DNA of 64,000 bases, taken from contig JANPFX010000082.1 in the NCBI GenBank assembly GCA_031423635.1, positions 55,546-119,545 of the forward strand, read 5' to 3'. Below are positions 50,739-58,977 of this stretch, piece after piece. The position numbers and the translations under genes were made by a program. Position 1 is the stretch's first letter, and every line of letters starts with the position of its first letter. The notes below the pieces were generated by a model. That model saw only the letters and a list, made by a program, of their open reading frames with translations. It was not told the origin of the DNA and did no database searches. The stretch is from JANLQX01 sp031423635 (GTDB taxonomy: Bacteria > Actinomycetota > Acidimicrobiia > Acidimicrobiales > JANYDT01).

Positions 50739-53669
50739 GTGCTCCGACTCACCCTCAAGAACCTCTGGGCCTACAAGAAACGTCTGCTCACCAGCGGCCT
50801 CAGCATCGTCATCGGCATCTCGTTCCTCGCCGGCTCGTTCGTCTTCACCGACACCCTGAAGGGACTCTTCACCGACCTGTTCAAGTCGTCGGTCGAAGGC
50901 GTCGACGCGCAGGTCCGCCAAGAGCGCGCGTTCGGCGACCAGACGGACGGCGGTCCCTACGACAAGGGTCGCGCCGGCCTTCCCGCATCTTTGGCCACCG
51001 ACATCAACGCGGTTCCGGGCGTATTGTCGGTGGCGCCGTACATCGAGGGGTACGCCCAGCCGATCAACGCCAAGGGCAAGTTGGTGAAGACCGGGAACGC
51101 TCCGTCGTTCGGTTACACGTGGGTTGTCGACCGCGAGCTCAGCGCCTACCGGGTGCTCAACGGCCGGGCGCCGAAGACCAACGGTGAGGTCGTCTTCGAT
51201 CGTGGGCTCATGGTCGAGACCAAAGCGAAGCTGGGCGATACCGTGAAGGTCAACACGCTGGCCGGTGTGAACACCTTCACGCTCGTCGGTGACGCCACGT
51301 TCGGCTCGTCGAACAGCGCGTTGGGTGCAAGCGCGGTGTTCTTCGCTCAAGAAGATGCGCAGAAGTATCTGACGCGTCCGGGGTTCGTGCAGTCCTTCCT
51401 GGTGCGAGGAGAAGCCGGAGTTTCCGAGGACGCACTCGCCAAATCCATCACGTCGGCGCTCGCCGACGAGAGCTTCGAGAACAAGACCTCCCTCGAGGTG
51501 GTCACCGGCAAGAAGCTGGAGGAAGAGCAGCTGTCGTTCGTGAACACGATCTTCGGCTTCATCAACACGTTCTTCACTGCGTTCGCCGTAGTGGCCCTCT
51601 TCGTGTCGATCTTCGTGATCTCCAACTCGTTCTCGATCCTCGTCAACCAGCGGACCCGCGAGATGGCGTCGATGCGCATCCTCGGCGCGTCACGGCGGCA
51701 GGTGCTCACGACCACGTTCCTCGAGGCACTCGCCGTCGGTCTGATCGCGTCCGCCGTCGGCGTGGGCGCCGGACTCGGCGTGGCCCAGCTCATCCGTTGG
51801 CTGTTGAACACCTTCGGTGGCACGCTGCCAAGCTCGGGGTTGGTCCTGAAGCCTCGAACGGTCATCGTCGGCATGCTCGTCGGCACGCTCGTCACGGTGC
51901 TGTCGGCGATCCTCCCGGCACTGAAGTCGGCCCGGATCAAGCCACTCGCCGCGCTCCGCGAAACGGCGATCGACAACGCCGGGACCTCGAAGGTGCGGCT
52001 CATCTTCGGCGGCGTCCTCACCGCACTCGCCGCACTCGCCACGGGACTCGGTCTGGCCAATTCCGGTTCTGACGGTGCGCTCCGCATCGGTATCGGCGCC
52101 GGGATCGCGCTCATTGCCATTGCCCTGCTCGGCCCGGTGCTTGCCAAGCCCGTCGCCGGCGCACTCGGGCGCCCCTGGTTCGGTGTGATCGTCGCCATCT
52201 TCGGTGTGGCGCTCGCCGTGTTCGGGGCGATTGGACTCGTGGTTCTCGGAATCCGACAGATCTCTGACGGCGATCTCGAGGTCGGTCGACAGGCGATTGT
52301 CGGTGTCATATCCGGTCTCCTCGCGTTCGCCATCGCCCGGCTCATCGGGTGGCGGCGAGACAAGAGAAGTTCTGTGCTCGATGACCGGACCTTCGGCGGA
52401 ACGACCAAGATCGCCTTCGCCTCTGTGGTGTTTGGTCTCTACAGCTTCAGCGCGTTCCTCTGCGGAGCCGTTCTCGTCGCAGTGTGCGGCTGGTACCTGG
52501 TGGCCACCGGTCGTTCCTCGTTCCAGACGTCCGGACAGATCGCCCGCGAGAATGCCATCCGCAACCCCACGCGAACGTCGGCGACCGCGTTGGCTCTTAC
52601 CATCGGCACGGCGTTGGTCGGCGCTCTCAGCGTCCTTTCTTTCTCGTTGACGGACACCTTCCGCGGTGTGTTCGACGAAACGGTGCTGGCCGACCACGTG
52701 GTGGCCAGTGCCGCTTCTGATATCGGCTTTCCGCTTTCCGTCCAAGAGGCGATCGACCGGGTCCCGGGCGTGGAAGCGAGCTCGTCGCTGCAACTCGAGC
52801 GGTTCCGGTTCGGTTTTCCGCCACGCGAGCGCGGCATCGGTGGGATCGAAGCAACGGACTTCTCCAAAGTCGTCCGACTCGGGAAGGTCGAAGGCTCCAT
52901 GGCCGCGCTCGCCAAGTCCGACACCATCGCCGTTGCGAAGTCCACGGCAAAGGATCAGGGTCTGAAACTCGGAGACACGATCAAGGCCAAGTTCGCCAAC
53001 GGCCGCGACGCAACGTTCGCGATCGTGTCGTTCTACGAGAACGCCGAAGGCCTGGGGAACACGTACTACCTCACGGACAATGCCGCAACGCTCAGCAAGT
53101 ACGTGGAGAACACCGCCGCCGACCTGGTCTACGTGAAGTCGTCGGCGACCACGAAGTCCGAGAAGAAGGCGTTGGAAGCCGCCGCTGACAAAGCGCTGGC
53201 GAAGTATCCGGCGGCCGAGTTCCAGACGAAGAAGAAGTTCGTCGACGGGCAGGTTGGGCAGTTCCAGCAGTTTTTGGCCATCGTGAACGCATTGCTGTTC
53301 CTGGCGATCATCATCGCCGTCCTCGGTATTGCCAACACGCTGCGTCTCTCGATCTTCGAACGCACTCGCGAGATCGGTCTGCTTCGCGCCGTCGGGATGA
53401 GCCGTGACCAGATGCGATCGTCGATCCGCTGGGAAGCGATCGTTGTCGCGACCTTTGGGGCCGTTGTCGGGGTGGTCTTCGGAAGCCTCTACGGAGCCGC
53501 GCTCGTCTCGGTGCTCGGCAAGGACGGGGGACTACTCAAGCTGAGCGTGCCGGTGCAGGTCCTCCTGCCGCTCGCGCTCCTGGCATCGATCGTCGGGCTC
53601 TACGCAGCGCGCAAGCCGGCCAGCGACGCGGCCAAGCTGAACATCTTGCAGGCGATCTCCAGCGAGTGA
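50739..53669 (+). CDS. FtsX-like ABC transporter permease
   Basis: The 976-residue membrane protein starts with GTG and a membrane anchor at about residues 15-38. A periplasmic-type MacB core domain lies at about 40-260. The first FtsX domain (about 265-420) contains RTREMASMRILGASRRQV, extra membrane helices lie at about 425-600, and a second extracytoplasmic domain precedes the last FtsX domain (about 850-975) with ERTREIGLLRAVGMSRDQM. This doubled FtsX form is common in actinobacterial exporters of lipids, peptides or antibiotics. The substrate is unknown. It pairs with the ATPase just upstream. Confidence 0.93.
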   Translation: MLRLTLKNLWAYKKRLLTSGLSIVIGISFLAGSFVFTDTLKGLFTDLFKSSVEGVDAQVRQERAFGDQTDGGPYDKGRAGLPASLATDINAVPGVLSVAPYIEGYAQPINAKGKLVKTGNAPSFGYTWVVDRELSAYRVLNGRAPKTNGEVVFDRGLMVETKAKLGDTVKVNTLAGVNTFTLVGDATFGSSNSALGASAVFFAQEDAQKYLTRPGFVQSFLVRGEAGVSEDALAKSITSALADESFENKTSLEVVTGKKLEEEQLSFVNTIFGFINTFFTAFAVVALFVSIFVISNSFSILVNQRTREMASMRILGASRRQVLTTTFLEALAVGLIASAVGVGAGLGVAQLIRWLLNTFGGTLPSSGLVLKPRTVIVGMLVGTLVTVLSAILPALKSARIKPLAALRETAIDNAGTSKVRLIFGGVLTALAALATGLGLANSGSDGALRIGIGAGIALIAIALLGPVLAKPVAGALGRPWFGVIVAIFGVALAVFGAIGLVVLGIRQISDGDLEVGRQAIVGVISGLLAFAIARLIGWRRDKRSSVLDDRTFGGTTKIAFASVVFGLYSFSAFLCGAVLVAVCGWYLVATGRSSFQTSGQIARENAIRNPTRTSATALALTIGTALVGALSVLSFSLTDTFRGVFDETVLADHVVASAASDIGFPLSVQEAIDRVPGVEASSSLQLERFRFGFPPRERGIGGIEATDFSKVVRLGKVEGSMAALAKSDTIAVAKSTAKDQGLKLGDTIKAKFANGRDATFAIVSFYENAEGLGNTYYLTDNAATLSKYVENTAADLVYVKSSATTKSEKKALEAAADKALAKYPAAEFQTKKKFVDGQVGQFQQFLAIVNALLFLAIIIAVLGIANTLRLSIFERTREIGLLRAVGMSRDQMRSSIRWEAIVVATFGAVVGVVFGSLYGAALVSVLGKDGGLLKLSVPVQVLLPLALLASIVGLYAARKPASDAAKLNILQAISSE

Positions 53670-53686
53670 ACCCGATGGCCCCGGGT

Positions 53687-53709
53687 GCGCCGGCGTCAGG
53701 CGCCGGCGC
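53687..53709. terminator. GC-rich hairpin between convergent genes
   Basis: gcgccggcg (53687-53695) and cgccggcgc (53701-53709) form a 9-bp stem around tcagg. The loop holds the stop codon of the leftward DUF3499 gene. It is a candidate bidirectional terminator for the permease and DUF3499 genes. Confidence 0.45.
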
Positions 53710-54307
53710 CGACGACGAGCGGTTCGTCGCCAGGTGGGATCAGCGATGACAGGCCGACGTTGTTGCGCACGCGGGAGCGCGTCGCGTCGAAGGCGCGAGC
53801 CAGCAGCGGCCCGGGTGGGGAACCTTTCGCGTAGAGACGGGAATCGATTCCTTCCTGTTCGCGGGCCTTCGCCCGGGCGAGGGCCCGTTCGGTGACCGAG
53901 ACGTGCTCGACCCCGTCGACAACCGGTGTCTCCGAACCCGTTGCCTTCGCTCGACCCTGCTCGCGTGCGGTCTCGTACGCCTTGGGCATGTCGTAGGGCG
54001 TGGCGTTCTCGAGTGGGAGCTGGGCAACCGCAGCGGCGATCGTCTCGGGAAGTCGGCGAAGTCGTTCGCGTGGCGTCTTCGGCTCATTGAAGCGCCCCAC
54101 GCCGAAGAGGCGCGGATTGTCCTCGCGGCGGTCGTCGAGCGTCCAGCCTTTGGGGACGGTGACCCGGTCGGCGTGCTCCTTGCACAGGATCGCGACTCCC
54201 GGCTGATCGGCGTAGCGGTCGATCACGATCAGACGCGCGCTCGGATCGATCAGGGCCCGAGCGGCACCGCGCTCGGCACAATCAGGCCGCGAACAGGTCG
54301 GACGCAC
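53696..54307 (-). CDS. DUF3499 family protein
   Basis: The 203-residue protein has the DUF3499 layout, known almost only from actinobacteria: an N-terminal RPTCSRPDCAERGAARA with a Cys pair, VIDRYADQPGVAILCKEHADR with a third Cys and a nearby His, and VPKGWTLDD. The Cys-rich start could bind zinc. The C-terminal half is charged and disordered-looking. I chose GTG 54307, which has TACGCT 6 bases upstream; GTG 54352, just after the upstream gene, is the alternative. The function of the family is unknown. Confidence 0.83.
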   Translation of the reverse strand: MRPTCSRPDCAERGAARALIDPSARLIVIDRYADQPGVAILCKEHADRVTVPKGWTLDDRREDNPRLFGVGRFNEPKTPRERLRRLPETIAAAVAQLPLENATPYDMPKAYETAREQGRAKATGSETPVVDGVEHVSVTERALARAKAREQEGIDSRLYAKGSPPGPLLARAFDATRSRVRNNVGLSSLIPPGDEPLVVGAGA

Positions 54308-54313
54308 GTTCCC

Positions 54314-54319
54314 AGCGTA
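54314..54319 (-). promoter_or_regulatory. -10 box of DUF3499 gene (leaderless-type)
   Basis: Minus-strand TACGCT followed by gggaac and GTG 54307. It is nearly the same sequence as the promoter of the SufR-like gene (TACGCT, ggggac, ATG). Confidence 0.5.
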
Positions 54320-54356
54320 CAGCGGCGAGTCGTCGCGACGAAGGACGGCCACCTGT

Positions 54357-55619
54357 TCATCCGGTGGCGGTGACCCGAACCGGACGGCGAACGGCCATGT
54401 TCTCCGCGGTGAGGCGTGGCACGGTGATGGCGGCTCGGACCCACAGCACACCGCACCACACTCCGATCGCTCCGAGGATGTGGACCTGCACCAACAACGC
54501 AGGTACCTGGGTGAACCATTGCCAGTACCCGATTCCACCCTGGGCCACGATGATCATGGTGAGCACACCGATGCGGCGGCGAAGCTCGACCGCGGCAACC
54601 GTTGTCGCCCGCCACACGCGGGCCGCCATCACGATGACGAGGAACAGCGTGAGCCAGACGAGAGCACTGTGCACGCGTACGACGTCGAGCATGGAGAACC
54701 CGAAGCGGCGTACCTCGGGATCGCCCCCGTGGGGCCCCGATCCCGTGAGAACGCAGCCGACGAACACCACGCTGAGGGTGCCGATCATCAACGCATTGCC
54801 CAGTCGGCGCATCGTTACGTCGACGGCCGACACACGCTCGCGTCCGAGGATCGTGCCGCTGGGGCCGGTTTCCCCGGCCCGGTGGAAGAGCACCGCGCCC
54901 GCGGCGAGGCAGGCGATGGCCAGGACGAAGTGCGACATCACGAACTGCGGCTGGAGGTCGAAGATGACGGTCAGCCCGCCGAGGATCGCATTGCTGAACA
55001 GACCGAAGCTGACGATGAGACCGAACCGGACCAGGTCGCGGCGGTAGGGACGGCGTACGAGTGCGGTGAGCACTCCGACGGCCGCAGCGAGAAGGCAAAG
55101 CCCGGTGACGACCCGGTTGCCGAACTCGATCGCCGCATGTTTGCCGCTCTCGGGAACGATGTTGCCCTCTTTGCACGTCGGCCAGTCGGGGCATCCGAGT
55201 CCGGACCCGGTGAGCCGCACCGCCGCGCCCGTCAACATGATGAATCCGAGCAGGACGGCAGACACGAGGGCAATGATGCGGAACGCGCGTGTTGCTATGC
55301 GTACGTAACGTCCGAGCACAGCCAACGCAAGGGCAACGACCAGGAGAAGGACGACAAGACCGCTGAAGCCAGAGACAACCGCGCGTACGTTGCGGCTCTG
55401 GCCGGCGAGAGCGCCGACGATGCCCTGGCTGATGATGATGCCGGCGACGAGGAAGACGACGATCCGGCGGAACTGCGGTGCCGGCATCGTCGCCAGCGCC
55501 CGCACTCGCTGCACGATCGGACCGGGCGCGTCACCGGACAGGGTTGTGTCGTCTCCTGCGCGATCCTCGCGGTCGACGGCGATCGCGGCCGCGTTCCAGC
55601 TCTGCCATCGGCCCATCAC
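54357..55619 (-). CDS. ctaA: Haem A synthase, CtaA/COX15 family
   Basis: CtaA oxidises haem O to haem A for cytochrome oxidase. The protein (420 residues from GTG 55619, or 419 from ATG 55616) has about ten membrane helices and the family signature TGSGLGCPDWPTC, with the Cys pair, followed by FGNRVVTGLCLL with a conserved region, VMSHFVLA and VRVHSALVWLTLF and VQVHILGA supplying haem-ligand His residues. Two extra N-terminal helices precede the usual eight. The start directly follows the stop of the molybdopterin oxidoreductase gene (TGAGTGATG), so the two are coupled. The canonical partner ctaB is not in the window. Confidence 0.9.
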   Translation of the reverse strand: MMGRWQSWNAAAIAVDREDRAGDDTTLSGDAPGPIVQRVRALATMPAPQFRRIVVFLVAGIIISQGIVGALAGQSRNVRAVVSGFSGLVVLLLVVALALAVLGRYVRIATRAFRIIALVSAVLLGFIMLTGAAVRLTGSGLGCPDWPTCKEGNIVPESGKHAAIEFGNRVVTGLCLLAAAVGVLTALVRRPYRRDLVRFGLIVSFGLFSNAILGGLTVIFDLQPQFVMSHFVLAIACLAAGAVLFHRAGETGPSGTILGRERVSAVDVTMRRLGNALMIGTLSVVFVGCVLTGSGPHGGDPEVRRFGFSMLDVVRVHSALVWLTLFLVIVMAARVWRATTVAAVELRRRIGVLTMIIVAQGGIGYWQWFTQVPALLVQVHILGAIGVWCGVLWVRAAITVPRLTAENMAVRRPVRVTATG

Positions 55620-56237
55620 TCAGTCTCCGCGGTGGCGTTGTTCGCTGAACGGGTCGCCGTACATGTGGTAGCCGTTGCGCTCCCAGAAGCCGGGCTTGTC
55701 AGCGGTGAGCAGTTCGATCCCTCGGATCCACTTGGCCGACTTCCACAGGTAGAGGTGAGGCACGAGGGTTCGAAGCGGATACCCGTGGTCGGGTTCGAGC
55801 GGCTCGCCCTCGTAGGTGTGCGCGAGGAGCGCGATGTTCGGCTCGAGCACGTCAGCAAGCGGAAGGTTCGTCGTGTAACCGAACTCGCAGTGGAACATCA
55901 CGTGGGTGGCGTCGTTGCGGATGCCGGCCTCGCGGAGGATCTCGGCGATCGACACTCCCGTCCATGCAGTGTCGAACTTGGACCACTTCGTGACGCAGTG
56001 GATGTCCGTCGTGATGGTGATCTGCGGACGCGCCATCAACTCCGCCCACGACAGCGACATGTCCCGGTCGACGGCGCCGCCGATGGTGACGGTGTAGTCG
56101 GCCAGGTTCGGGTACTTCGGAACGTCGCCGACGTGCAGCACCGGGAATCGATCGGTCGCGTATTGGCCGGGGGGGAGACGTTTCGGATCGATGCCCTTGG
56201 CCTGGAGATCGGCCCGGTTCCGCTGGAAGAAGCTCAC
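55620..56237 (-). CDS. Molybdopterin-dependent oxidoreductase, sulfite-oxidase-like fold
   Basis: The 205-residue protein is the molybdopterin-binding domain of the sulfite oxidase/YedY superfamily without extra domains. The Mo-ligand Cys is in TDIHCVTKWSKFD. GYPLRTLVPHLYLWKSAKWIRGIEL (key part LVPHLYLWKSAKWI) is the typical cofactor-binding end. There is no Tat or Sec signal, so it is cytoplasmic as written. The substrate is unknown; the short form is seen in many actinobacteria and archaea. It begins with GTG and is followed without a gap by the ctaA gene. It is divergent from the IMP dehydrogenase gene. Confidence 0.9.
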   Translation of the reverse strand: MSFFQRNRADLQAKGIDPKRLPPGQYATDRFPVLHVGDVPKYPNLADYTVTIGGAVDRDMSLSWAELMARPQITITTDIHCVTKWSKFDTAWTGVSIAEILREAGIRNDATHVMFHCEFGYTTNLPLADVLEPNIALLAHTYEGEPLEPDHGYPLRTLVPHLYLWKSAKWIRGIELLTADKPGFWERNGYHMYGDPFSEQRHRGD

Positions 56238-56328
56238 GGAGGCAATTCTTCCAGCCCCCGGCTACAACGGAAGTCGCCGAATCTGAGAACGCCCGACCAC
56301 CGCCTGACCGACGGGCGCAGGCAGCGAG

Positions 56329-56334
56329 TATCCT
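56329..56334 (+). promoter_or_regulatory. -10 box of IMP dehydrogenase gene (leaderless-type)
   Basis: TATCCT ends 8 bases before GTG 56343, and there is no ribosome site. A TGACC-like element about 20 bases upstream is a weak -35. Confidence 0.5.
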
Positions 56335-56342
56335 GGCCAGAC

Positions 56343-57389
56343 GTGCAACTCGATAACGTCCGGCTCGGTCTCACGTTCGACGACGTCCTCCTCGTCCCTC
56401 AGCGTTCCACTGTCCGCAGCCGCCAGAAGGTCTCCGTCGCGACGAATCTGAGTCGCAACGTCGAGATGTCGATTCCGATCCTCGCCGCGAACATGGACAC
56501 CGTGTGCGAATGGGAGATGGCGCTCGCCATGGGCCGTCTCGGAGGCATCGGGATCATCCATCGGTTCCTGTCGAGTGAGGAGCAGGCCGAGCAGATCGCC
56601 AAGGTGAAGTCCGACGGTGTCCTTGTCGGCGCGGCTGTTGGAACGGATCGCGATGCGATTGACCGTGCCCGGGCGATGGTTGAAGCAGGGGCCGACGTTC
56701 TGGTGCTCGACATCGCCCACGGGCACAGTGATCACGCCATCGATACCGTTCGCGCGCTGAAGAAAGCGTTTCCGTCGGTCGACGTGATCGCCGGAAACGT
56801 CGCCACCCGGATCGGAGCCGAAGACCTCATCGCCGCCGGAGCCGATGCCATCAAGGTCGGCGTCGGTCCGGGCGGCGTGTGCACGACGCGTATCGTCGCC
56901 GGCGTCGGTGTTCCCCAACTCACCGCGGTGAACGACTGTGCCGGTCTCGACGTCCCCGTGATCGCCGACGGTGGCATCCGCACGAGCGGTGATATCGCGA
57001 AGGCGTTGGCCGCCGGAGCCCAGAGCGTGATGATCGGATCGATGTTCGCCGGGACGACCGAGAGCCCCGGCGAGGTCGAGCAGTCGCCGCATGGTCTCGT
57101 GAAGCGGGTGCGGGGGATGGCGTCGTTCGAAGCGCTCGAGCGTCGAGCCCATCGAGAAGGCACGGAGATCGACGAGGAGTACCTGGAACAGCGTGCGCCG
57201 GAGGGGGTGGAGGGTACCGTGCCGTATCGAGGTGCTGTCGGGCCACTCGTGTCGAAGTTGCTCGCCGGCGTCCGCAGTTCGATGAGCTACTCCGACGCGT
57301 TGACGATCACGGAGTTCCAGGCCAAGGCCCAGTTCGTGCGCATCACCAACGCCGGCCTCACCGAGTCGCACCCGCACGCCACGAGGTAG
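56343..57389 (+). CDS. guaB: IMP dehydrogenase without CBS domains
   Basis: The enzyme oxidises IMP to XMP, the first step to GMP. The 348-residue barrel has FDDVLLVPQRSTVRS, AANMDTVCEWEMA, the catalytic loop GVGPGGVCTTR with Cys180, IADGGIRTSGDI, and the flap/C-terminal EGVEGTVPYRGAVG and RITNAGLTESHPH, which are IMPDH-type. The usual pair of CBS domains (about 120 residues, inserted after the second strand) is missing: the chain goes straight from QAEQIAKVKSDG to VLVGAAVG. GMP reductase has a similar length, but the C-terminal motifs favour IMPDH. GTG 56343 is chosen by homology and the -10 box; the longer frame runs antisense to two genes. Confidence 0.85.
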   Translation: MQLDNVRLGLTFDDVLLVPQRSTVRSRQKVSVATNLSRNVEMSIPILAANMDTVCEWEMALAMGRLGGIGIIHRFLSSEEQAEQIAKVKSDGVLVGAAVGTDRDAIDRARAMVEAGADVLVLDIAHGHSDHAIDTVRALKKAFPSVDVIAGNVATRIGAEDLIAAGADAIKVGVGPGGVCTTRIVAGVGVPQLTAVNDCAGLDVPVIADGGIRTSGDIAKALAAGAQSVMIGSMFAGTTESPGEVEQSPHGLVKRVRGMASFEALERRAHREGTEIDEEYLEQRAPEGVEGTVPYRGAVGPLVSKLLAGVRSSMSYSDALTITEFQAKAQFVRITNAGLTESHPHATR

Positions 57390-57398
57390 TCCGTCCGC

Positions 57399-57415
57399 AC
57401 CGGAGAGGTTCCGGT
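57399..57415. terminator. Short hairpin between guaB and ccmI
   Basis: accgga-gaggt-tccggt gives a 6-bp stem in the 64-base gap between two convergent genes. It is weak and without a T-run. Confidence 0.35.
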
Positions 57416-57453
57416 AGGTCAGTTCGTTCGCCCGGCGCCGGAACTGGGACCGT

Positions 57454-58287
57454 TCAGCCGGTCGGCAGCGCTGCGATCCCCTCCCTGCCTGGCGCAGTTG
57501 CCCCGGCGCCGGCATCCTCTCGTGATGACGCGACGAGTTGCTTCACGAACGGCGGCGGGTCGAGCGCGTCGAGCGCTTCGAAATCCTTGTTCGCCGCCGT
57601 CGGGTCGTCGAGGTCGCGGAGGAGGAGCACACCCCGGAAGGCGCGTGCGTCGGGATAGTTGGGAGCAACCGCAATGGCGTCGTCGAGCCGTGCCTTCGCT
57701 CGCACGAGCAGTTCGTCTCGGGTGGGCCCCTCGGCCGACTGCGCCACGATGCGAAGCAACCAGCCTCCATAGGCGATCGCCTCAGGGTTCTGCGGATCGA
57801 TGGCGAGGACCGCGTCGTAGCTCTTCAGCGAAGCGAGCGGATCACCGGCGAGCTTGTCCTGAGCGTCCTTCAAGAGCTTGCTCACCTCAGCGCTGCGATT
57901 TGCGCCGGCCGCGTTGACGGTCCCGGTCAGACCCTGGGTGCCGACACGCTCTCCGGCGAATCGAGCAACGGCGAGACCGGCCCCGAGTGCCGCAGCAATC
58001 GTCGCGACGATTGCGGCGGGGGTGCGCCAGCTCGGTACTCTCGACTTGGCGATTCCGACTCGTTCGGCGATTCCGTCGTATGCCTCGGTCCGTCGGCGGA
58101 TGACGGACGCGGTCCGGGCCACGTAGTCGTCCTTGAGTGCTCGATAGTCGGCGTCGTCGAGGTCGCCCGCGGAGTATTCCGCCTCGAGGTCGGCGAGCGA
58201 CCGGAGAAGCGTGGCGCGCTCGTCGTCGAGGGAAGCGAGTTCGTCGAGGGCGCGCCCGGTGACCTGGGGGACGGCGGCGTCGTTCAC
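57454..58287 (-). CDS. ccmI: Cytochrome c biogenesis protein CcmI-like (TPR)
   Basis: The 277-residue protein has an N-terminal coiled segment (about 15-80: SLADLEAEYSAGDLDDADYRAL, quoted in part, typical of CcmI/CycH), one membrane helix at about residues 93-112 and a C-terminal TPR-like part (SLKSYDAVLAIDPQNPEAIA, DAIAVAPNYPDARAFRGVLL). CcmI presents apocytochrome c to the haem lyase CcmFH. It ends the ccm operon, and its start overlaps the ccmH stop (ATGA). Confidence 0.87.
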   Translation of the reverse strand: MNDAAVPQVTGRALDELASLDDERATLLRSLADLEAEYSAGDLDDADYRALKDDYVARTASVIRRRTEAYDGIAERVGIAKSRVPSWRTPAAIVATIAAALGAGLAVARFAGERVGTQGLTGTVNAAGANRSAEVSKLLKDAQDKLAGDPLASLKSYDAVLAIDPQNPEAIAYGGWLLRIVAQSAEGPTRDELLVRAKARLDDAIAVAPNYPDARAFRGVLLLRDLDDPTAANKDFEALDALDPPPFVKQLVASSREDAGAGATAPGREGIAALPTG

Positions 58288-58772
58288 GGCGTCTCCGGCG
58301 CGGCAAGCGGCGTCTGTTCGTCCACCAGCGCGGCCTCGACGAGCGCCCGATCGGCCGGCGTCGCCGAGAGCGTCGATCGGCGCGTCCTCGCGAAGATGTT
58401 GATCAACACCGCGCCGCCCAAGACGACGACCACGACCGGTGCGATCCAGACGATCGAGCCGATGCCGGTGGCCCGGGGACGGAGGAGTTCACTCGTCCCG
58501 AATCGGTCGACGAGGAAGGCTCGGATGTCCTCGTCTTTCTCGCCCGACTCGACCTGGCGGGTGATTTCGGCATAGATCGCCCGAGCTCCCGCCGCCTTCG
58601 ATGCCCGCACCGACAGGCCCTGACACGTGGGACATCGGATCTCCGACGCGATTCTGTCGGCGCGACTCGTGACGGTCTCGGGCGTCGAGACCCCCCGTCC
58701 GAGGAAGAGCACCACGGCCACGAGCGCGAGGGCGCCGACGATGAATGCGTAACTACGACGAGCGCTGCTCAC
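58284..58772 (-). CDS. ccmH: Cytochrome c biogenesis thiol-disulfide protein CcmH
   Basis: CcmH keeps the apocytochrome CXXCH motif reduced for haem attachment. The 162-residue protein has an N-terminal membrane anchor, EIRCPTCQGLSV with the family CxxC, EKDEDIRAFLVDRFG, and a second membrane helix at about residues 108-130, as in CcmH/CcmL. I chose GTG 58772 because the family begins just before the anchor; the frame is open further into the hairpin region. It overlaps ccmI and is separated from resA by a 205-base repeat-rich gap. Confidence 0.92.
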   Translation of the reverse strand: MSSARRSYAFIVGALALVAVVLFLGRGVSTPETVTSRADRIASEIRCPTCQGLSVRASKAAGARAIYAEITRQVESGEKDEDIRAFLVDRFGTSELLRPRATGIGSIVWIAPVVVVVLGGAVLINIFARTRRSTLSATPADRALVEAALVDEQTPLAAPETP

Positions 58773-58811
58773 GACGAACGCACCCACGCACGCGTCCCCG
58801 TATGGAGATGC

Positions 58812-58850
58812 GGCAGAACACCTCCCAGCGACGTTGGGAGGTGTTCTGCC
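58812..58850. repeat. 16-bp perfect stem-loop between resA and ccmH
   Basis: Arms 58812-58827 and 58835-58850 (core gcagaacacctccca) are perfectly complementary around the 7-base loop gcgacgt. On the minus strand it lies about 40 bases before ccmH. The right arm also takes part in a competing structure with 58860-58879. Confidence 0.85.
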
Positions 58851-58858
58851 CCCATATA

Positions 58859-58966
58859 CGGGGGCAACCTCTCTCCCAACGGTGGTGGCGGGCACCGGTG
58901 TTGCGAGCAGTCGAGCGAAGCGAGCAGCGCAGCGCCGGACGAACGCGGGGGCAACCTCTCTCCCAA
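58859..58966. repeat. 21-bp direct repeat pair in the resA-ccmH gap
   Basis: gggggcaacctctctcccaa occurs at 58860-58879 and again at 58947-58966, both preceded by c. The first copy can also pair with 58834-58853 (ttgggag with ctcccaa, and tgccccc with gggggca) around the loop atatac, which would disrupt the 16-bp stem next to it. Confidence 0.85.
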
Positions 58967-58977
58967 TCGTTTGGCGG

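Noticed and set aside
54480..56342. Plus-strand extension of the IMP dehydrogenase frame
   Set aside because: It is antisense to ctaA and the molybdopterin oxidoreductase; the enzyme's N-terminus matches GTG 56343.
56343..57389. GMP reductase as the identity of the CBS-less enzyme
   Set aside because: The length fits, but the C-terminal SHPH motif and the EGVEGTVPYRG flap are IMP dehydrogenase features.
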